Shown: one piece after another, positions 8,519-17,408 of the stretch
Numbering within the stretch: position 1 is the first letter of the stretch
How the letters are laid out: each line of letters begins with the position of its first letter
NCBI RefSeq assembly: GCF_947500835.1
Contig: NZ_CANMTQ010000006.1
Span: 206,012-270,011, forward strand
Reading direction: 5' to 3'
From: an uncultured Halomonas sp.
GTDB taxonomy: Bacteria > Pseudomonadota > Gammaproteobacteria > Pseudomonadales > Halomonadaceae
Length of the DNA: 64,000 bases
Made by a program: the position numbers and the translations under genes
The notes under the pieces: model-generated
What the model saw: the letters and a program-made list of their open reading frames with translations, nothing else
Told to the model about the DNA's origin: nothing
Database searches by the model: none

Positions 8519-9520
8519 ATGAATAAAACACTGCTCCCACTTGTCACCGCGCTGAGCCTGTCATTGAGCCTGGGGGCGTCGCCGGCGCTGGCAGAGCGCA
8601 CCCTGCGTCTGTCGTCGCAGATTCCGGCGAACCACCCCATCGGCGAAAACCTCGCATTCTTCGAGGAGAAGGTTGAGGAGATCTCCGACGGCGAGATTCA
8701 GGTGCAGATCTTCCCCTCGGCCCAGCTCTACAAGGGTAGCGAGATTCCCCAGGCGGTGAGTTCCGGCGCCATCGACATGGGCCTGGTACTGATCGACGAA
8801 TACAGCGGCACCCTGCCAGCGACGGGGTTGTTCAGCGTGGCCTTCCTGTTCCCCGACTACGAGGTGCTGTCCAAGGCGGCGGGCCCAGATAGTCCGGTAC
8901 GCCAGCAGCTCGACGAGATGATCCGCGAGACCGGCACCAAGGTGCTGTGGTGGCAGGATTACGGGCCCATCCAGCTGCTCGCCAACGATCAACCCCTGAT
9001 CGACCCCGCGGACATGCAAGGCAAGAAGGTGCGGGTGCTGGGCAAGCCCTCCGGCGATTTCATCGAGGCGCTGGGCGGCAATCCGGTCAAGATCAGCGGG
9101 TCGGAGCAGTTCATGGCCTATCAACGCGGCACCGTGGACGTGGGCATGACCGGCACCACCGCCACCCAGTCGCGCAAGCTCCATGAGGTGATGGACTACA
9201 TCACCATCACCAACCATGCCCAGGTGGAGTTTCTGGTGGTCATCAACGATGAGCTATGGAACGAGCTCTCCGAGCAGGAGAAGGCCTGGATGAGCGAGGC
9301 CGCCCTGGCCGCCGAAAAGAAGATGCGCGAAGAGACGAAGGCCAAGAACCTCGAGGCCCAGCAGTTCCTCGCCGAGGAGACCGACATGGAGGTGGTGGAA
9401 CTCAGTGAGGAACAGCTCGAGGCATGGAAGGAAGCCTCGGAGCCCGCCGTGCAGGCCTATATCGACGCCGCCGGCGACCCCGGCCAGGAATTGGTCGATC
9501 AGGTTCGCGAGATGCAGTGA
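8519..9520 (+). CDS. dctP: TRAP transporter solute-binding protein (DctP) 2
   Basis: Second periplasmic receptor in this operon. The 333-residue protein has a classical Sec signal peptide ending SPALA-E, unlike the Tat-type signal of DctP 1. It has the canonical family body: SSQIPANHPIGENLAFFEEK, PSAQLYKGSEIPQAVSSGAID, GKKVRVLGKPSG and FMAYQRGTVDVG. GGAG at 8509-8512 sets the start at 8519. The C-terminal third is very acidic, which fits a halophile or halotolerant organism. It is diverged from DctP 1, so the two systems probably take up different ligands. Confidence 0.92.
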   Translation: MNKTLLPLVTALSLSLSLGASPALAERTLRLSSQIPANHPIGENLAFFEEKVEEISDGEIQVQIFPSAQLYKGSEIPQAVSSGAIDMGLVLIDEYSGTLPATGLFSVAFLFPDYEVLSKAAGPDSPVRQQLDEMIRETGTKVLWWQDYGPIQLLANDQPLIDPADMQGKKVRVLGKPSGDFIEALGGNPVKISGSEQFMAYQRGTVDVGMTGTTATQSRKLHEVMDYITITNHAQVEFLVVINDELWNELSEQEKAWMSEAALAAEKKMREETKAKNLEAQQFLAEETDMEVVELSEEQLEAWKEASEPAVQAYIDAAGDPGQELVDQVREMQ

Positions 9521-9528
9521 GCGCTCCC

Positions 9529-10077
9529 ATGGCCGATACCTCGCGCTCGAACCCGCTGGTCTGGGTGGATCGCCTGGCCGAGCTGCTGGCGCGGCTCGGC
9601 GATCTGCTGGTGGTGACCATCGCGCTGATGCTGTTCGGTGAAGTAGTGGCACGCTATGCCTTCAACGCACCGACCATCTGGACCCAGGACATCGCCGTCA
9701 CCCTGCAGGTGTGGTTCACCTACCTGGGCATGGCCTACGTGCTACGCAGGCGCGAGCTGATTCGCATCACCGCGGTCATCGCCCTGCTCGGGCCGCGCCT
9801 GCGCCGGGTGGCGGAAGGCTTCGCCCTGGCGGTGATCCTGCTGTTCAGCCTGATGGCGACGGTCTACGGCTGGGACGTGGTCAGCGAGTCGATCCGCTCC
9901 GGGCGCCGCCAGCCGACCATTCTGGAGCTGCCCAACTGGATCGCCGAGCTGCCGGTGGTGATCGGCTTCGCCCTGCTGGCGCTGCAGAGCCTGGCGGAGC
10001 TCATCCGCCTGCCCTTGCGCCCTGCCCCGACCTTCACCCCGGGCGGCGAGCACGCCGCCAGGGACGACGCATCATGA
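9529..10077 (+). CDS. dctQ: TRAP transporter small permease (DctQ) 2
   Basis: 182-residue membrane subunit with four hydrophobic segments and the DctQ motif ARYAFNAPTIWTQDIA. The ATG at 9529 lies 8 bases after the dctP stop and is chosen because an earlier in-frame codon at 9424 lies inside dctP. The gene ends overlapping the dctM start (ATGA at 10074). Confidence 0.88.
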   Translation: MADTSRSNPLVWVDRLAELLARLGDLLVVTIALMLFGEVVARYAFNAPTIWTQDIAVTLQVWFTYLGMAYVLRRRELIRITAVIALLGPRLRRVAEGFALAVILLFSLMATVYGWDVVSESIRSGRRQPTILELPNWIAELPVVIGFALLALQSLAELIRLPLRPAPTFTPGGEHAARDDAS

Positions 10078-11351
10078 CATTACTGGCGATTTTCGGTGCG
10101 CTGTTGCTGCTCTTGTTCAGCGGCCTGCCGGTGGCCTTCGCCCTGGCCGCGCTGGGCACCCTGATGATCCTGATGGAGGGGCTGCCGCTGATCATGGTGG
10201 CTCAGAACCTGCACGGCGCCCTAGACAACTTCGTGCTGCTGTCGGTGCCACTGTTTCTGCTGATGTCCAACCTGCTGCTCAAGGGCGGCGTGGGCCGCGA
10301 TCTGTTCGCAGCGGTGCAGAGCTGGGTGGGCCACTGGCCCGGCGGGTTGGGTATTGCGGCGCTGCTCTCCTGCGGGCTGTTCTCGGCGATTTCCGGCAGC
10401 TCCGTGGCCACGGCGGCCACCGTGGGCACGGTAGCCATTCCCGAGATGACCCAACGCGGCTATGCCAAGTCGTTCACCCTGGGCCTGCTCGCCGCCGGGG
10501 GCACTCTGGGGATCCTGATTCCGCCCTCCATCCCGTTGATCGTCTACGGCGTGATCGTCGAGGAGAGCATCGGCAAGCTGTTCCTGGCGGGCATCGGGCC
10601 GGGCTTGTTGCTGCTGGTGTTGTTCTGCATCTATGCCGCGTTATACGCCAGATTCACCTCGGCGCATCGACCCACGCCCAAGGCGACGCAAGAGGAGCGC
10701 CGTCGCGCCACCTGGCGGGCGCTGCCGCCCATCCTCCTGGCGCTCGTCATGATCGGCGGCATCTATACCGGAATATTTACCCCAACGGAGGCTTCGGCGG
10801 TGGGCGCGGTGCTGGCCTTCCTGCTAACCGCCTTTCTGCGACGCACCTTGGACTGGGCAAGTTTTCTATCAGCGGTACGCCAGACGCTCTCGACCACTAT
10901 CGTGCTGTTCCTGGTGATCATCGGCGCCAAGATCTTCGGCAAGGCGGTCACCCTCTATCAGATACCGCTGATGATCTCGGAGCTGGTCGATACCCATCTG
11001 GAATCCGTGGCGATGTTTCTGCTGGTGGTGGCCCTGATCCTGTTGTTCATCGGACTCTTCCTGGAGAGCCTGTCGATGCTGCTGATCATGGTGCCGATGC
11101 TGATTCCCTCGGTGCTGGCGCTGGGCATCGACCCGATCTGGTTCGGTATCTTCTTCGTGATTTTGATCGAGATCGCCCTGATCACCCCGCCGGTGGGTCT
11201 GAATCTATTCGTGATCCAGGCTGTGGCGAATACTACCTTGGGCACCGTGATTCGCGGCGTGAGTCCATTCATCGCGCTGATGCTGCTGGCGGTGATCATG
11301 TTGGGGCTGATGCCGAGCATCGCGCTGTATATACCTTTCGTATTGAATTAG
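10074..11351 (+). CDS. dctM: TRAP transporter large permease (DctM) 2, intact
   Basis: 425-residue polytopic permease that pairs with DctQ 2 and DctP 2. It has the conserved DctM blocks VPLFLLMSNLLL, SGSSVATAATVG, ILIPPSIPLIVYG and the C-terminal ITPPVGLNLFVIQ. This last block is the same segment that is broken in DctM 1, and it supports the frameshift reading there. It is the last gene of the operon; the reverse-strand rsmE ends only 20 bases beyond. No convincing terminator hairpin was seen in that gap. Confidence 0.93.
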   Translation: MTLLAIFGALLLLLFSGLPVAFALAALGTLMILMEGLPLIMVAQNLHGALDNFVLLSVPLFLLMSNLLLKGGVGRDLFAAVQSWVGHWPGGLGIAALLSCGLFSAISGSSVATAATVGTVAIPEMTQRGYAKSFTLGLLAAGGTLGILIPPSIPLIVYGVIVEESIGKLFLAGIGPGLLLLVLFCIYAALYARFTSAHRPTPKATQEERRRATWRALPPILLALVMIGGIYTGIFTPTEASAVGAVLAFLLTAFLRRTLDWASFLSAVRQTLSTTIVLFLVIIGAKIFGKAVTLYQIPLMISELVDTHLESVAMFLLVVALILLFIGLFLESLSMLLIMVPMLIPSVLALGIDPIWFGIFFVILIEIALITPPVGLNLFVIQAVANTTLGTVIRGVSPFIALMLLAVIMLGLMPSIALYIPFVLN

Positions 11352-11371
11352 AAGTAGCCCGGTGGGTGGGT

Positions 11372-12103
11372 CTACAAATCGCCGAAGTAGTGCTGCAGCA
11401 GGCTCAACGCGACCACCGGAGCGGTTTCGGTGCGCAGGATACGGGGGCCCAATGTCAGCGCCGTGAAGCCGGCATGCTGAGCGCGGGTGACTTCTTCTGC
11501 GGAAAGCCCCCCTTCCGGGCCGATCAGCAAGGCCGCCTTGCGAACATCGACGGCCTCGCGCCAGGGGGATTCTGTGGCCGGATGCAGCACCAGCCGCAGG
11601 GCCTCGTCTCGCGCCGCAAGCCAATCTTCCAAGGGGCTAGGAGGATGTATCCTGGGCACGGTGGCGCGTCCGCACTGCTCACAGGCGCTGATCGCCACGC
11701 CCTGCCAATGGGCCTGCTTCTTCGCCGCGCGCTCGCCCTTCAAGCGCACATCGCCATGCTTGGTGTACACCGGGGTAATCTCGGCAACACCCAGTTCGAC
11801 GGCCTTCTGGATGGCGTAATCCATGCGATCGCCCTTGGACACCGCCTGGCCAAGATGCACCGCAAGTGGTGACTCGTTGCGACCCGGCGAGACGCTCTCG
11901 ACCCGTGCCAGGACGCGCTTGCGGGTTACTTCAACGAGCACGGCCGTAGCCTCATGGCCACGGCCGTCGAATAGCACGAGCGTTGCGCCTTCCCGCTGGC
12001 GCAGCACTGTTACCACATGCCGCGCCGCGCTCTCGGGTAGAAGTACGTCACTGCCCGGTTCGAGGAGCGCATCGACATGAATTCGCGGATCGCCCATTGC
12101 CAT
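11372..12103 (-). CDS. rsmE: 16S rRNA (uracil1498-N3)-methyltransferase
   Basis: SPOUT-type methyltransferase that methylates U1498 of 16S rRNA using S-adenosylmethionine. The 243 residues show the RsmE pattern: an N-terminal PUA-like part (HVVTVLRQREGATLVLFDGRG), KGDRMDYAIQKAVELGV, ISACEQCGRATVP, and the C-terminal trefoil-knot sequence LIGPEGGLSAEE followed by LGPRILRTETAPVVAL. The start codon overlaps the stop of secB (TAATG), so it is probably translated from the secB message. An upstream in-frame extension to 12226 lies inside secB and is ignored. Confidence 0.93.
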   Translation of the reverse strand: MAMGDPRIHVDALLEPGSDVLLPESAARHVVTVLRQREGATLVLFDGRGHEATAVLVEVTRKRVLARVESVSPGRNESPLAVHLGQAVSKGDRMDYAIQKAVELGVAEITPVYTKHGDVRLKGERAAKKQAHWQGVAISACEQCGRATVPRIHPPSPLEDWLAARDEALRLVLHPATESPWREAVDVRKAALLIGPEGGLSAEEVTRAQHAGFTALTLGPRILRTETAPVVALSLLQHYFGDL

Positions 12104-12591
12104 TACTGCGTGCTGTCGCTGCCCTCGGTCTGACGCTGTTTCTTCTGGGCATACATGGCTTCGAAATTCACCGGCGCCAGCATCAATGGAGGGAAGCTGC
12201 CCCGGCTGACCAGATTGTCGATGCACTCTCGGGCATAGGGGAACAGCACGTTGGGGCAGAAGGCGCCCAGGGTGTGATCCAGCTGATCGCCTTTAAGCCC
12301 GGTGATGCGGAACAGGCCGCCCTGTTCGATCTCCGCCAGAAAGCAGGTGTTGCCTGTCTCGCTATGATTGATCTGAGCGGTCACCTTGACCACGACCTCA
12401 TAGAGATCTTCCGAGATCTGGGTGCTGTGAGTACCCAGGTCTACGCTGACCTTGGGCTTGAAGGCTTCCTGGAACACCTGGGGCGAATTCGGCGACTCAA
12501 AGGAGATGTCTTTGATGTAGATGCGCTGTAGCGCAAACTGCAGTTGCTGCTGATCCTGGCCCTGTGCGGCCTGGTTGTTCTCTTCCGCCAT
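12103..12591 (-). CDS. secB: Protein-export chaperone SecB
   Basis: Cytosolic tetrameric chaperone that holds preproteins unfolded and hands them to SecA. The 162 residues include the family sequence LQRIYIKDISFESPNSP and the C-terminal block CPNVLFPYARECIDNLVSRG followed by FPPLMLAPVNFEAMY. The start is supported by GGGAG about 7 bases upstream. The gene is usually preceded by a glutaredoxin gene (grxC) in related gene orders. Here that gene is absent and only a 50-base spacer with an 11-G run separates secB from the rhodanese gene. Confidence 0.96.
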   Translation of the reverse strand: MAEENNQAAQGQDQQQLQFALQRIYIKDISFESPNSPQVFQEAFKPKVSVDLGTHSTQISEDLYEVVVKVTAQINHSETGNTCFLAEIEQGGLFRITGLKGDQLDHTLGAFCPNVLFPYARECIDNLVSRGSFPPLMLAPVNFEAMYAQKKQRQTEGSDSTQ

Positions 12592-12626
12592 GATGCAACT
12601 CCCTCTACGAAATTGTGTGAATCCTC

Positions 12627-12637
12627 GGGGGGGGGGG
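12627..12637. repeat. Run of 11 G in the spacer upstream of secB
   Basis: Eleven consecutive G (C on the transcribed strand) begin about 36 bases upstream of the secB start and 5 bases beyond the rhodanese stop. Such tracts are prone to slippage and to sequencing miscounts. An effect on secB translation is possible but unproven. Confidence 0.9.
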
Positions 12638-12641
12638 TGAT

Positions 12642-13061
12642 CTACTTCCTGACCACGGGCAGGTTATCGGCCTGCCACTGCGCCATCCCGCCCTTGAGCT
12701 TGGATACTCGTTCAAACCCAGCCTTGGTCAGCTTGGCCACGGCAATCCCGGAGGCCTGCCCCTGCTTGCAAACGACGATGATCGGCTTGCCCTTGAACTT
12801 CTCGAGTTCGTTCATCCTGTCGTCGAGCTTGCTCTGGGGAATATTCCGCGCACCGGCGATATGGCCGGTCTTGAAATCCTTGGCATCGCGAATATCTATG
12901 ACAGCGGCATCCTCGCGGTTGATCAAGGTGGTGGCCTCACTGGCATCAACACCGTGATTGCCCCGCTTGAACTCGTAGCCAAGCCAGGCCGCAAGTACTG
13001 CCACAAAGGCACCCACTAGCAGTGGATGATTCTGAATGAATTCGAACAGCTGATCGATCAT
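12642..13061 (-). CDS. Membrane-anchored rhodanese-like protein (YibN type)
   Basis: Single-domain rhodanese, 139 residues. An N-terminal hydrophobic anchor (LLVGAFVAVLAAWLGYEF) is followed by the rhodanese fold with DIRDAKDFKTGHIAGARNIP and the active-site loop VVCKQGQAS, whose cysteine would carry a persulfide. In Pseudomonas and Enterobacteria the homologue sits between gpmI and grxC-secB; here the order is kept except for the missing grxC. The physiological role of YibN-type proteins is not firmly known. It is divergent from gpmI with a 223-base gap. Confidence 0.85.
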   Translation of the reverse strand: MIDQLFEFIQNHPLLVGAFVAVLAAWLGYEFKRGNHGVDASEATTLINREDAAVIDIRDAKDFKTGHIAGARNIPQSKLDDRMNELEKFKGKPIIVVCKQGQASGIAVAKLTKAGFERVSKLKGGMAQWQADNLPVVRK

Positions 13062-13284
13062 GGGTCCAGGTAACTCTTATTGAACAAGTAGCGCTTGTTG
13101 AAATCGGCCCCTGTTGTCGGGCGGCGCCTAGTATACACAAGCCTTGGCTCCGCGTCCGTCATGCTGTGGCTGTGACGCCCGACGGCCCCTACGGTATGAT
13201 AGCGCCAGGAAATACATGTCACGAAACGGATGCGCAGCCCAAAAGGCGTGCGGCGAAACCCAATGATTCAACGCGAGGCCATGC

Positions 13285-14859
13285 ATGTCAGATACTCATA
13301 CTTCCCGCCCACGTCCGGTGGCACTGATCATTCTCGACGGCTACGGTCATAGCGACAACCCCGAACACAACGCCATTCTCGCGGCGAATACGCCGGTGAT
13401 GGACGACCTGAAAAAACGCTACCCCAGCGGCTTGATATACACCGATGGCCAATACGTCGGCCTGCCCCAGGGGCAGATGGGCAACTCCGAGGTCGGCCAC
13501 ATGAACCTGGGCGCGGGGCGTATCGTTTATCAGGACTTTACCCGCATCACCAAGGCCATCGAGGACGATGAGCTGGATAGCATCAGCGCCCTGACGGACC
13601 CAATCGACGCAGCGATAAAGGCCGGTCGTGCAGTACATCTGCTGGGCCTGCTTTCCCCGGGTGGTGTGCACAGCCATGAAGATCATATTCTTGCCATGGC
13701 GGAACTGGCAGCCCGTCGCGGCGCCAAGAGAATCTACGTGCACGCCTTTCTCGATGGCCGTGACACGGCACCCAAAAGCGCGCACAGCTCGCTTGCGCGC
13801 ACCGATGCCAAGCTCGCCGAGCTGGTCGGCCGAGAAAATGGCTTCGTCGCCTCGATCGTCGGGCGTTACTTCGCCATGGATCGTGACAATCGCTGGGACC
13901 GAGTCGAGCAAGCCTATCGTGTGATTACCCAAGGCGACGGCGAGCATAGTGCCGACGACGCTGAAGCGGGCCTCTCCGACGCCTATGAACGCGGAGAGAC
14001 CGATGAGTTCGTCACCGCCACCAGCATCCGCCCAGCCGGCCAGGCCATCGTGATGGCGGACGGCGATGCGGCTATCTTCATGAACTTTCGCGCCGATCGC
14101 GCCCGAGAACTGACCCGCGCCTTCGTCGAAGACGACTTCGACGGTTTCACTCGTCAGGCACGCCCCAAACTTGCCGGTCGCGGTCTGGTGACGTTGACCC
14201 AGTATGCCGCGGACATTCCCGCGGACTGCGCCTTTCCCCCTTCCGATCTGCACAACACCCTGGGTGAAGTGGTCGCCGATCGCGGCCTGACTCAGCTGCG
14301 TATCGCGGAAACCGAGAAGTACGCTCACGTCACTTTCTTCTTCTCCGGTGGCCGCGAAGAGGAATATGCCGGCGAGACTCGGGAGCTGATTCCGTCACCC
14401 CAGGACGTCAAGACCTATGACGAGAAGCCGGAGATGAGCGCGGTGGAAGTCACCGACCGACTCGTCGCGGCCATCGACGCGGGCAGTTTCGATCTGATCG
14501 TGTGCAACTACGCCAACGGCGACATGGTGGGCCACACCGGCGACTTCGATGCGGCGGTCAAGGCGGTGGAAGTGCTTGATGAGTGCGTCAAACGGGTAGT
14601 GGAGGCCATCGAGCGCGCGGGCGGCGAATGCCTGATCACCGCGGATCACGGCAATGCCGAACAGATGGTCAACCCTGAAACCGGCGCACCTCAGACTGCC
14701 CATACCACCTTCGAGGTCCCGCTGATCTATGTTACCCAGCGCAAGGCCACCTTGAAGGAAGGCGGACGCCTGTGCGATATCGCCCCGACCTTGCTGGCCA
14801 TGATGGACGAGACAATTCCCGATGAGATGACCGGCGACGTGCTGGTCGATTACTCCTAA
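13285..14859 (+). CDS. gpmI: 2,3-bisphosphoglycerate-independent phosphoglycerate mutase
   Basis: Interconverts 3- and 2-phosphoglycerate in glycolysis and gluconeogenesis through a phosphoserine intermediate and two Mn ions. The 524-residue protein contains ILDGYGHSD (metal-binding Asp), [10 protein letters not shown] with nucleophile Ser68, [35 protein letters not shown] and [11 protein letters not shown], all hallmarks of the alkaline-phosphatase-fold enzyme. The length is normal. envC starts a few bases after its stop, suggesting a gpmI-envC-ctpA transcription unit, an arrangement common in this class. Confidence 0.97.
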   Translation: MSDTHTSRPRPVALIILDGYGHSDNPEHNAILAANTPVMDDLKKRYPSGLIYTDGQYVGLPQGQMGNSEVGHMNLGAGRIVYQDFTRITKAIEDDELDSISALTDPIDAAIKAGRAVHLLGLLSPGGVHSHEDHILAMAELAARRGAKRIYVHAFLDGRDTAPKSAHSSLARTDAKLAELVGRENGFVASIVGRYFAMDRDNRWDRVEQAYRVITQGDGEHSADDAEAGLSDAYERGETDEFVTATSIRPAGQAIVMADGDAAIFMNFRADRARELTRAFVEDDFDGFTRQARPKLAGRGLVTLTQYAADIPADCAFPPSDLHNTLGEVVADRGLTQLRIAETEKYAHVTFFFSGGREEEYAGETRELIPSPQDVKTYDEKPEMSAVEVTDRLVAAIDAGSFDLIVCNYANGDMVGHTGDFDAAVKAVEVLDECVKRVVEAIERAGGECLITADHGNAEQMVNPETGAPQTAHTTFEVPLIYVTQRKATLKEGGRLCDIAPTLLAMMDETIPDEMTGDVLVDYS

Positions 14860-14867
14860 GCTCGGTG

Positions 14868-16019
14868 ATGTCCGGCAGTCGTTACCGCGCGCTCGTACTC
14901 GTTTGCATGCTGCTGTTTGCCCAGGGCAGTTCGCTGACCCTGGCGCAGACCAGTGAGCGCCAGGCCGAGGCGCGGGTAGACGCCATCAGCCGTGATATCC
15001 AGGCGCTATCCAAGCGCTTGAACACCACTCTGGAAGCCCGCAGCGATGCCAGTCGGCAGCTTGAAGAGGTCGAGACGGCGCTGGCCGACACTCACAAGCG
15101 CCTCGACAAACTCCAGGCCGAACGACGCAGCCTCGATGAGGAGATAGAGACACTCGAGCAGCGCCGCCAAAGATTGCAGCGCGAACGGGAGGAACAGCGC
15201 CAGGCGCTGGCAACGCAAATCCAGGCGCTTTATCGTCTGGGCCGCTCGCCCCAGCTCAAGCTATTGCTCAACCAGGACGAGCCGGCGCGACTCGACCGGC
15301 TGCAGACCTATCTCAATCGTCTTTCCCAGGCGCGCAACGAGCGCATCGACGCCCTCGCCCGCCTGGATACGCAACTGGCCGAGAACCGCACCACATTGGG
15401 CCGGCGACGAGAACGCCTGAACGATCTGATGGGGGAACTCGAAACCCAAAGTGCGGCATTGATAAAAAGCACGCGTGAGCGAGAAGCGCTACTTGCCTCC
15501 CTCGATGCCCGCTATAGCGATGAGAAATCGCGCCTGGCGAAGCTCGACGAGGATCGAACCCAGGCCGAACGTGTGCTCGAGCATGTGCGCGAAGAACTCA
15601 AGCGGCTCGACAAGCCGCCACCCTCCACCGCTATCGCTGACACCAAGGGCGAGCTGCCCTGGCCAGTCCAGGGAAAAATACTTTCCGCCTTCGGCGACGG
15701 CGAAGGGGTCAATCGCAACGGCCTGGTCATTGCCGCCGCCGAAGGCACCGCCATCAAAGCCATCCACCCGGGCCGGGTGGTATTCGCCGACTGGATGCGC
15801 GGTTTCGGCAACCTGCTGATTATCGATCATGGCGACGACATCATGTCGCTTTATGCCCATGTCCAACGTTTTGATGTCATGCCGGGCGAGCAGGTCGAAC
15901 GCAACGACACCATTGCGGCGGTGGGCAATACCGGCGGTCGCCCGCGCACGGCGCTCTATTTCGAAGTGCGACGCGACGGTAAACCGATCAATCCGCGCCA
16001 ATGGATCGGGCAACGCTGA
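14868..16019 (+). CDS. envC: Murein hydrolase activator EnvC (degenerate LytM domain)
   Basis: Periplasmic factor that, in E. coli, is recruited to the divisome and activates the amidases AmiA and AmiB for daughter-cell separation. A signal peptide (residues 1-28, ending LAQ) is followed by about 230 residues of heptad-rich coiled coil and a C-terminal LytM/M23 domain. That domain lacks a complete zinc-binding set (NRNGLVIAAAEG in place of the H-x-G-x-D motif; YAHVQRF), as expected for an activator rather than a peptidase. The GTG at 14865 directly before the ATG is an equally possible start; neither has a strong ribosome-binding site. Confidence 0.9.
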   Translation: MSGSRYRALVLVCMLLFAQGSSLTLAQTSERQAEARVDAISRDIQALSKRLNTTLEARSDASRQLEEVETALADTHKRLDKLQAERRSLDEEIETLEQRRQRLQREREEQRQALATQIQALYRLGRSPQLKLLLNQDEPARLDRLQTYLNRLSQARNERIDALARLDTQLAENRTTLGRRRERLNDLMGELETQSAALIKSTREREALLASLDARYSDEKSRLAKLDEDRTQAERVLEHVREELKRLDKPPPSTAIADTKGELPWPVQGKILSAFGDGEGVNRNGLVIAAAEGTAIKAIHPGRVVFADWMRGFGNLLIIDHGDDIMSLYAHVQRFDVMPGEQVERNDTIAAVGNTGGRPRTALYFEVRRDGKPINPRQWIGQR

Positions 16020-16040
16020 TGACCTGCATTCGACGAGATG

Positions 16041-16066
16041 TAGCGCCGCCCCCTGGGGTGGCGCTA
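16041..16066. other. GC-rich hairpin between envC and ctpA
   Basis: TAGCGCC pairs with GGCGCTA around an inner CCCC/GGGG stem. No T-run follows on the + strand, so it is either a weak terminator or an mRNA processing/stability element between the two genes. Confidence 0.5.
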
Positions 16067-16091
16067 TGCTGACCCCTTTGTTCGCTGCGAT

Positions 16092-17384
16092 ATGAGAGAC
16101 AGAATGCGCCTTCTTCGCCTGATCCGGCTACTTCCCATCTTGTTGATCGGCCTGCCGCCGGTCGCCTTCGGCACTTCGGAACAGCAGGCCGATGACGACT
16201 TGCCCGTGGCCGATATCCAGACCTTTGCCGAGGTGTTCGAGCGTATCAAGCGCGCCTACGTCGATGAGGTAGATGACGCGACCCTGCTGCGTAATGCCAT
16301 GCGCGGCATGCTGGGGGAGCTCGATCCCCACTCGACTTATCTATCCAGCGAGGATTTCAAGGCGCTACGTGAATCCACCGAGGGCGAGTTTGGCGGTATC
16401 GGCATTGAAGTAGGCCTGCAAGACGGTCAGCTCACGGTCATCGCGCCCATCGACGATACACCGGCAGCCCAGGCTGGCCTTCAGCCGCGAGACGCCATCC
16501 TGCGTATCGATGGCAAGATCACCGAGCGGCTGTCTCTTGAAGAAGCGGTCACGCTGATGCGCGGCGATCCGGGCTCCGAGATCGATCTCACCATTCTGCG
16601 CGAAGGCGAGAATTCACCGCGCAGCATTACCCTGACTCGCGAGATCATCCGTAACGAGAGCGTCAAGAGTGAAATGCTCGAACCGGGATACGGCTACCTG
16701 CGCATCAGCCAGTTCCAGAACGGTACCGGCCAGCAGGTACTGGACGCCTTGCAGAACCTATCCAAGGAGGCGCCCTTGAAGGGTCTGATCCTCGATATGC
16801 GCAACAATCCCGGGGGCGTGCTTGATAGCGCCATCGAAGTCGCGGATGCCTTTCTCGACAGCGGCCTGGTGGTGTATACGGAGGGGCGGCTTCCGGACAG
16901 CGACATGCGTTTCAGTGCCACGCCTACTACCGCTGCCCCGGACGTGCCCATGGTGGTTCTGATCAACGGCGGCAGCGCCTCGGCGGCGGAAATCGTTGCC
17001 GGCGCCCTGCAGGATCAACGTCGGGCCGTGATCATGGGCACCACCAGTTTCGGCAAGGGCTCGGTGCAACAGGTCATGCCCCTGGGTAACGGCGATGGGG
17101 TAAAACTGACCACCGCGCTTTACTTCACCCCGGATGGCCGCTCGATCCAGGCCCAGGGCATCGCCCCGGATGTGGAAGTGGTGCGCGGTCGCCTGGAAGT
17201 GGCGGAAGGCAACGACTTCGGTATTCGCGAATCGGATCTCAGTGGACGCCTGGCCAATCCCAACGGCAGCCAGGAGCCAAGGTCACCCAGCGGCGATCCG
17301 GTCAAGGATTATCAGTTGGGAGAAGCCCTGAACCTGCTCAAGGCGCTCAACGTGCTCGAGCGACGGCCGGCTCAGGCTCAATAA
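16092..17384 (+). CDS. ctpA: Carboxy-terminal processing peptidase, S41 family
   Basis: Periplasmic serine protease that trims or degrades envelope proteins, often peptidoglycan hydrolases, which suits its position after envC. The 430 residues comprise an N-terminal signal/anchor, a helical part, a PDZ domain (about 95-185; FGGIGIEVGLQDG through PAAQAGLQPRDAILRIDGK) and the S41 core with the Ser-Lys dyad Ser297 (GGSASAAEI) and Lys322 (SFGKGSVQ), 25 residues apart as in E. coli Prc. An in-frame ATG at 16104 is an alternative start. It ends 24 bases before the convergent ubiquinone hydroxylase gene. Confidence 0.92.
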   Translation: MRDRMRLLRLIRLLPILLIGLPPVAFGTSEQQADDDLPVADIQTFAEVFERIKRAYVDEVDDATLLRNAMRGMLGELDPHSTYLSSEDFKALRESTEGEFGGIGIEVGLQDGQLTVIAPIDDTPAAQAGLQPRDAILRIDGKITERLSLEEAVTLMRGDPGSEIDLTILREGENSPRSITLTREIIRNESVKSEMLEPGYGYLRISQFQNGTGQQVLDALQNLSKEAPLKGLILDMRNNPGGVLDSAIEVADAFLDSGLVVYTEGRLPDSDMRFSATPTTAAPDVPMVVLINGGSASAAEIVAGALQDQRRAVIMGTTSFGKGSVQQVMPLGNGDGVKLTTALYFTPDGRSIQAQGIAPDVEVVRGRLEVAEGNDFGIRESDLSGRLANPNGSQEPRSPSGDPVKDYQLGEALNLLKALNVLERRPAQAQ

Positions 17385-17408
17385 TAAGCCATCGCCCTCA
17401 TCATCAAT

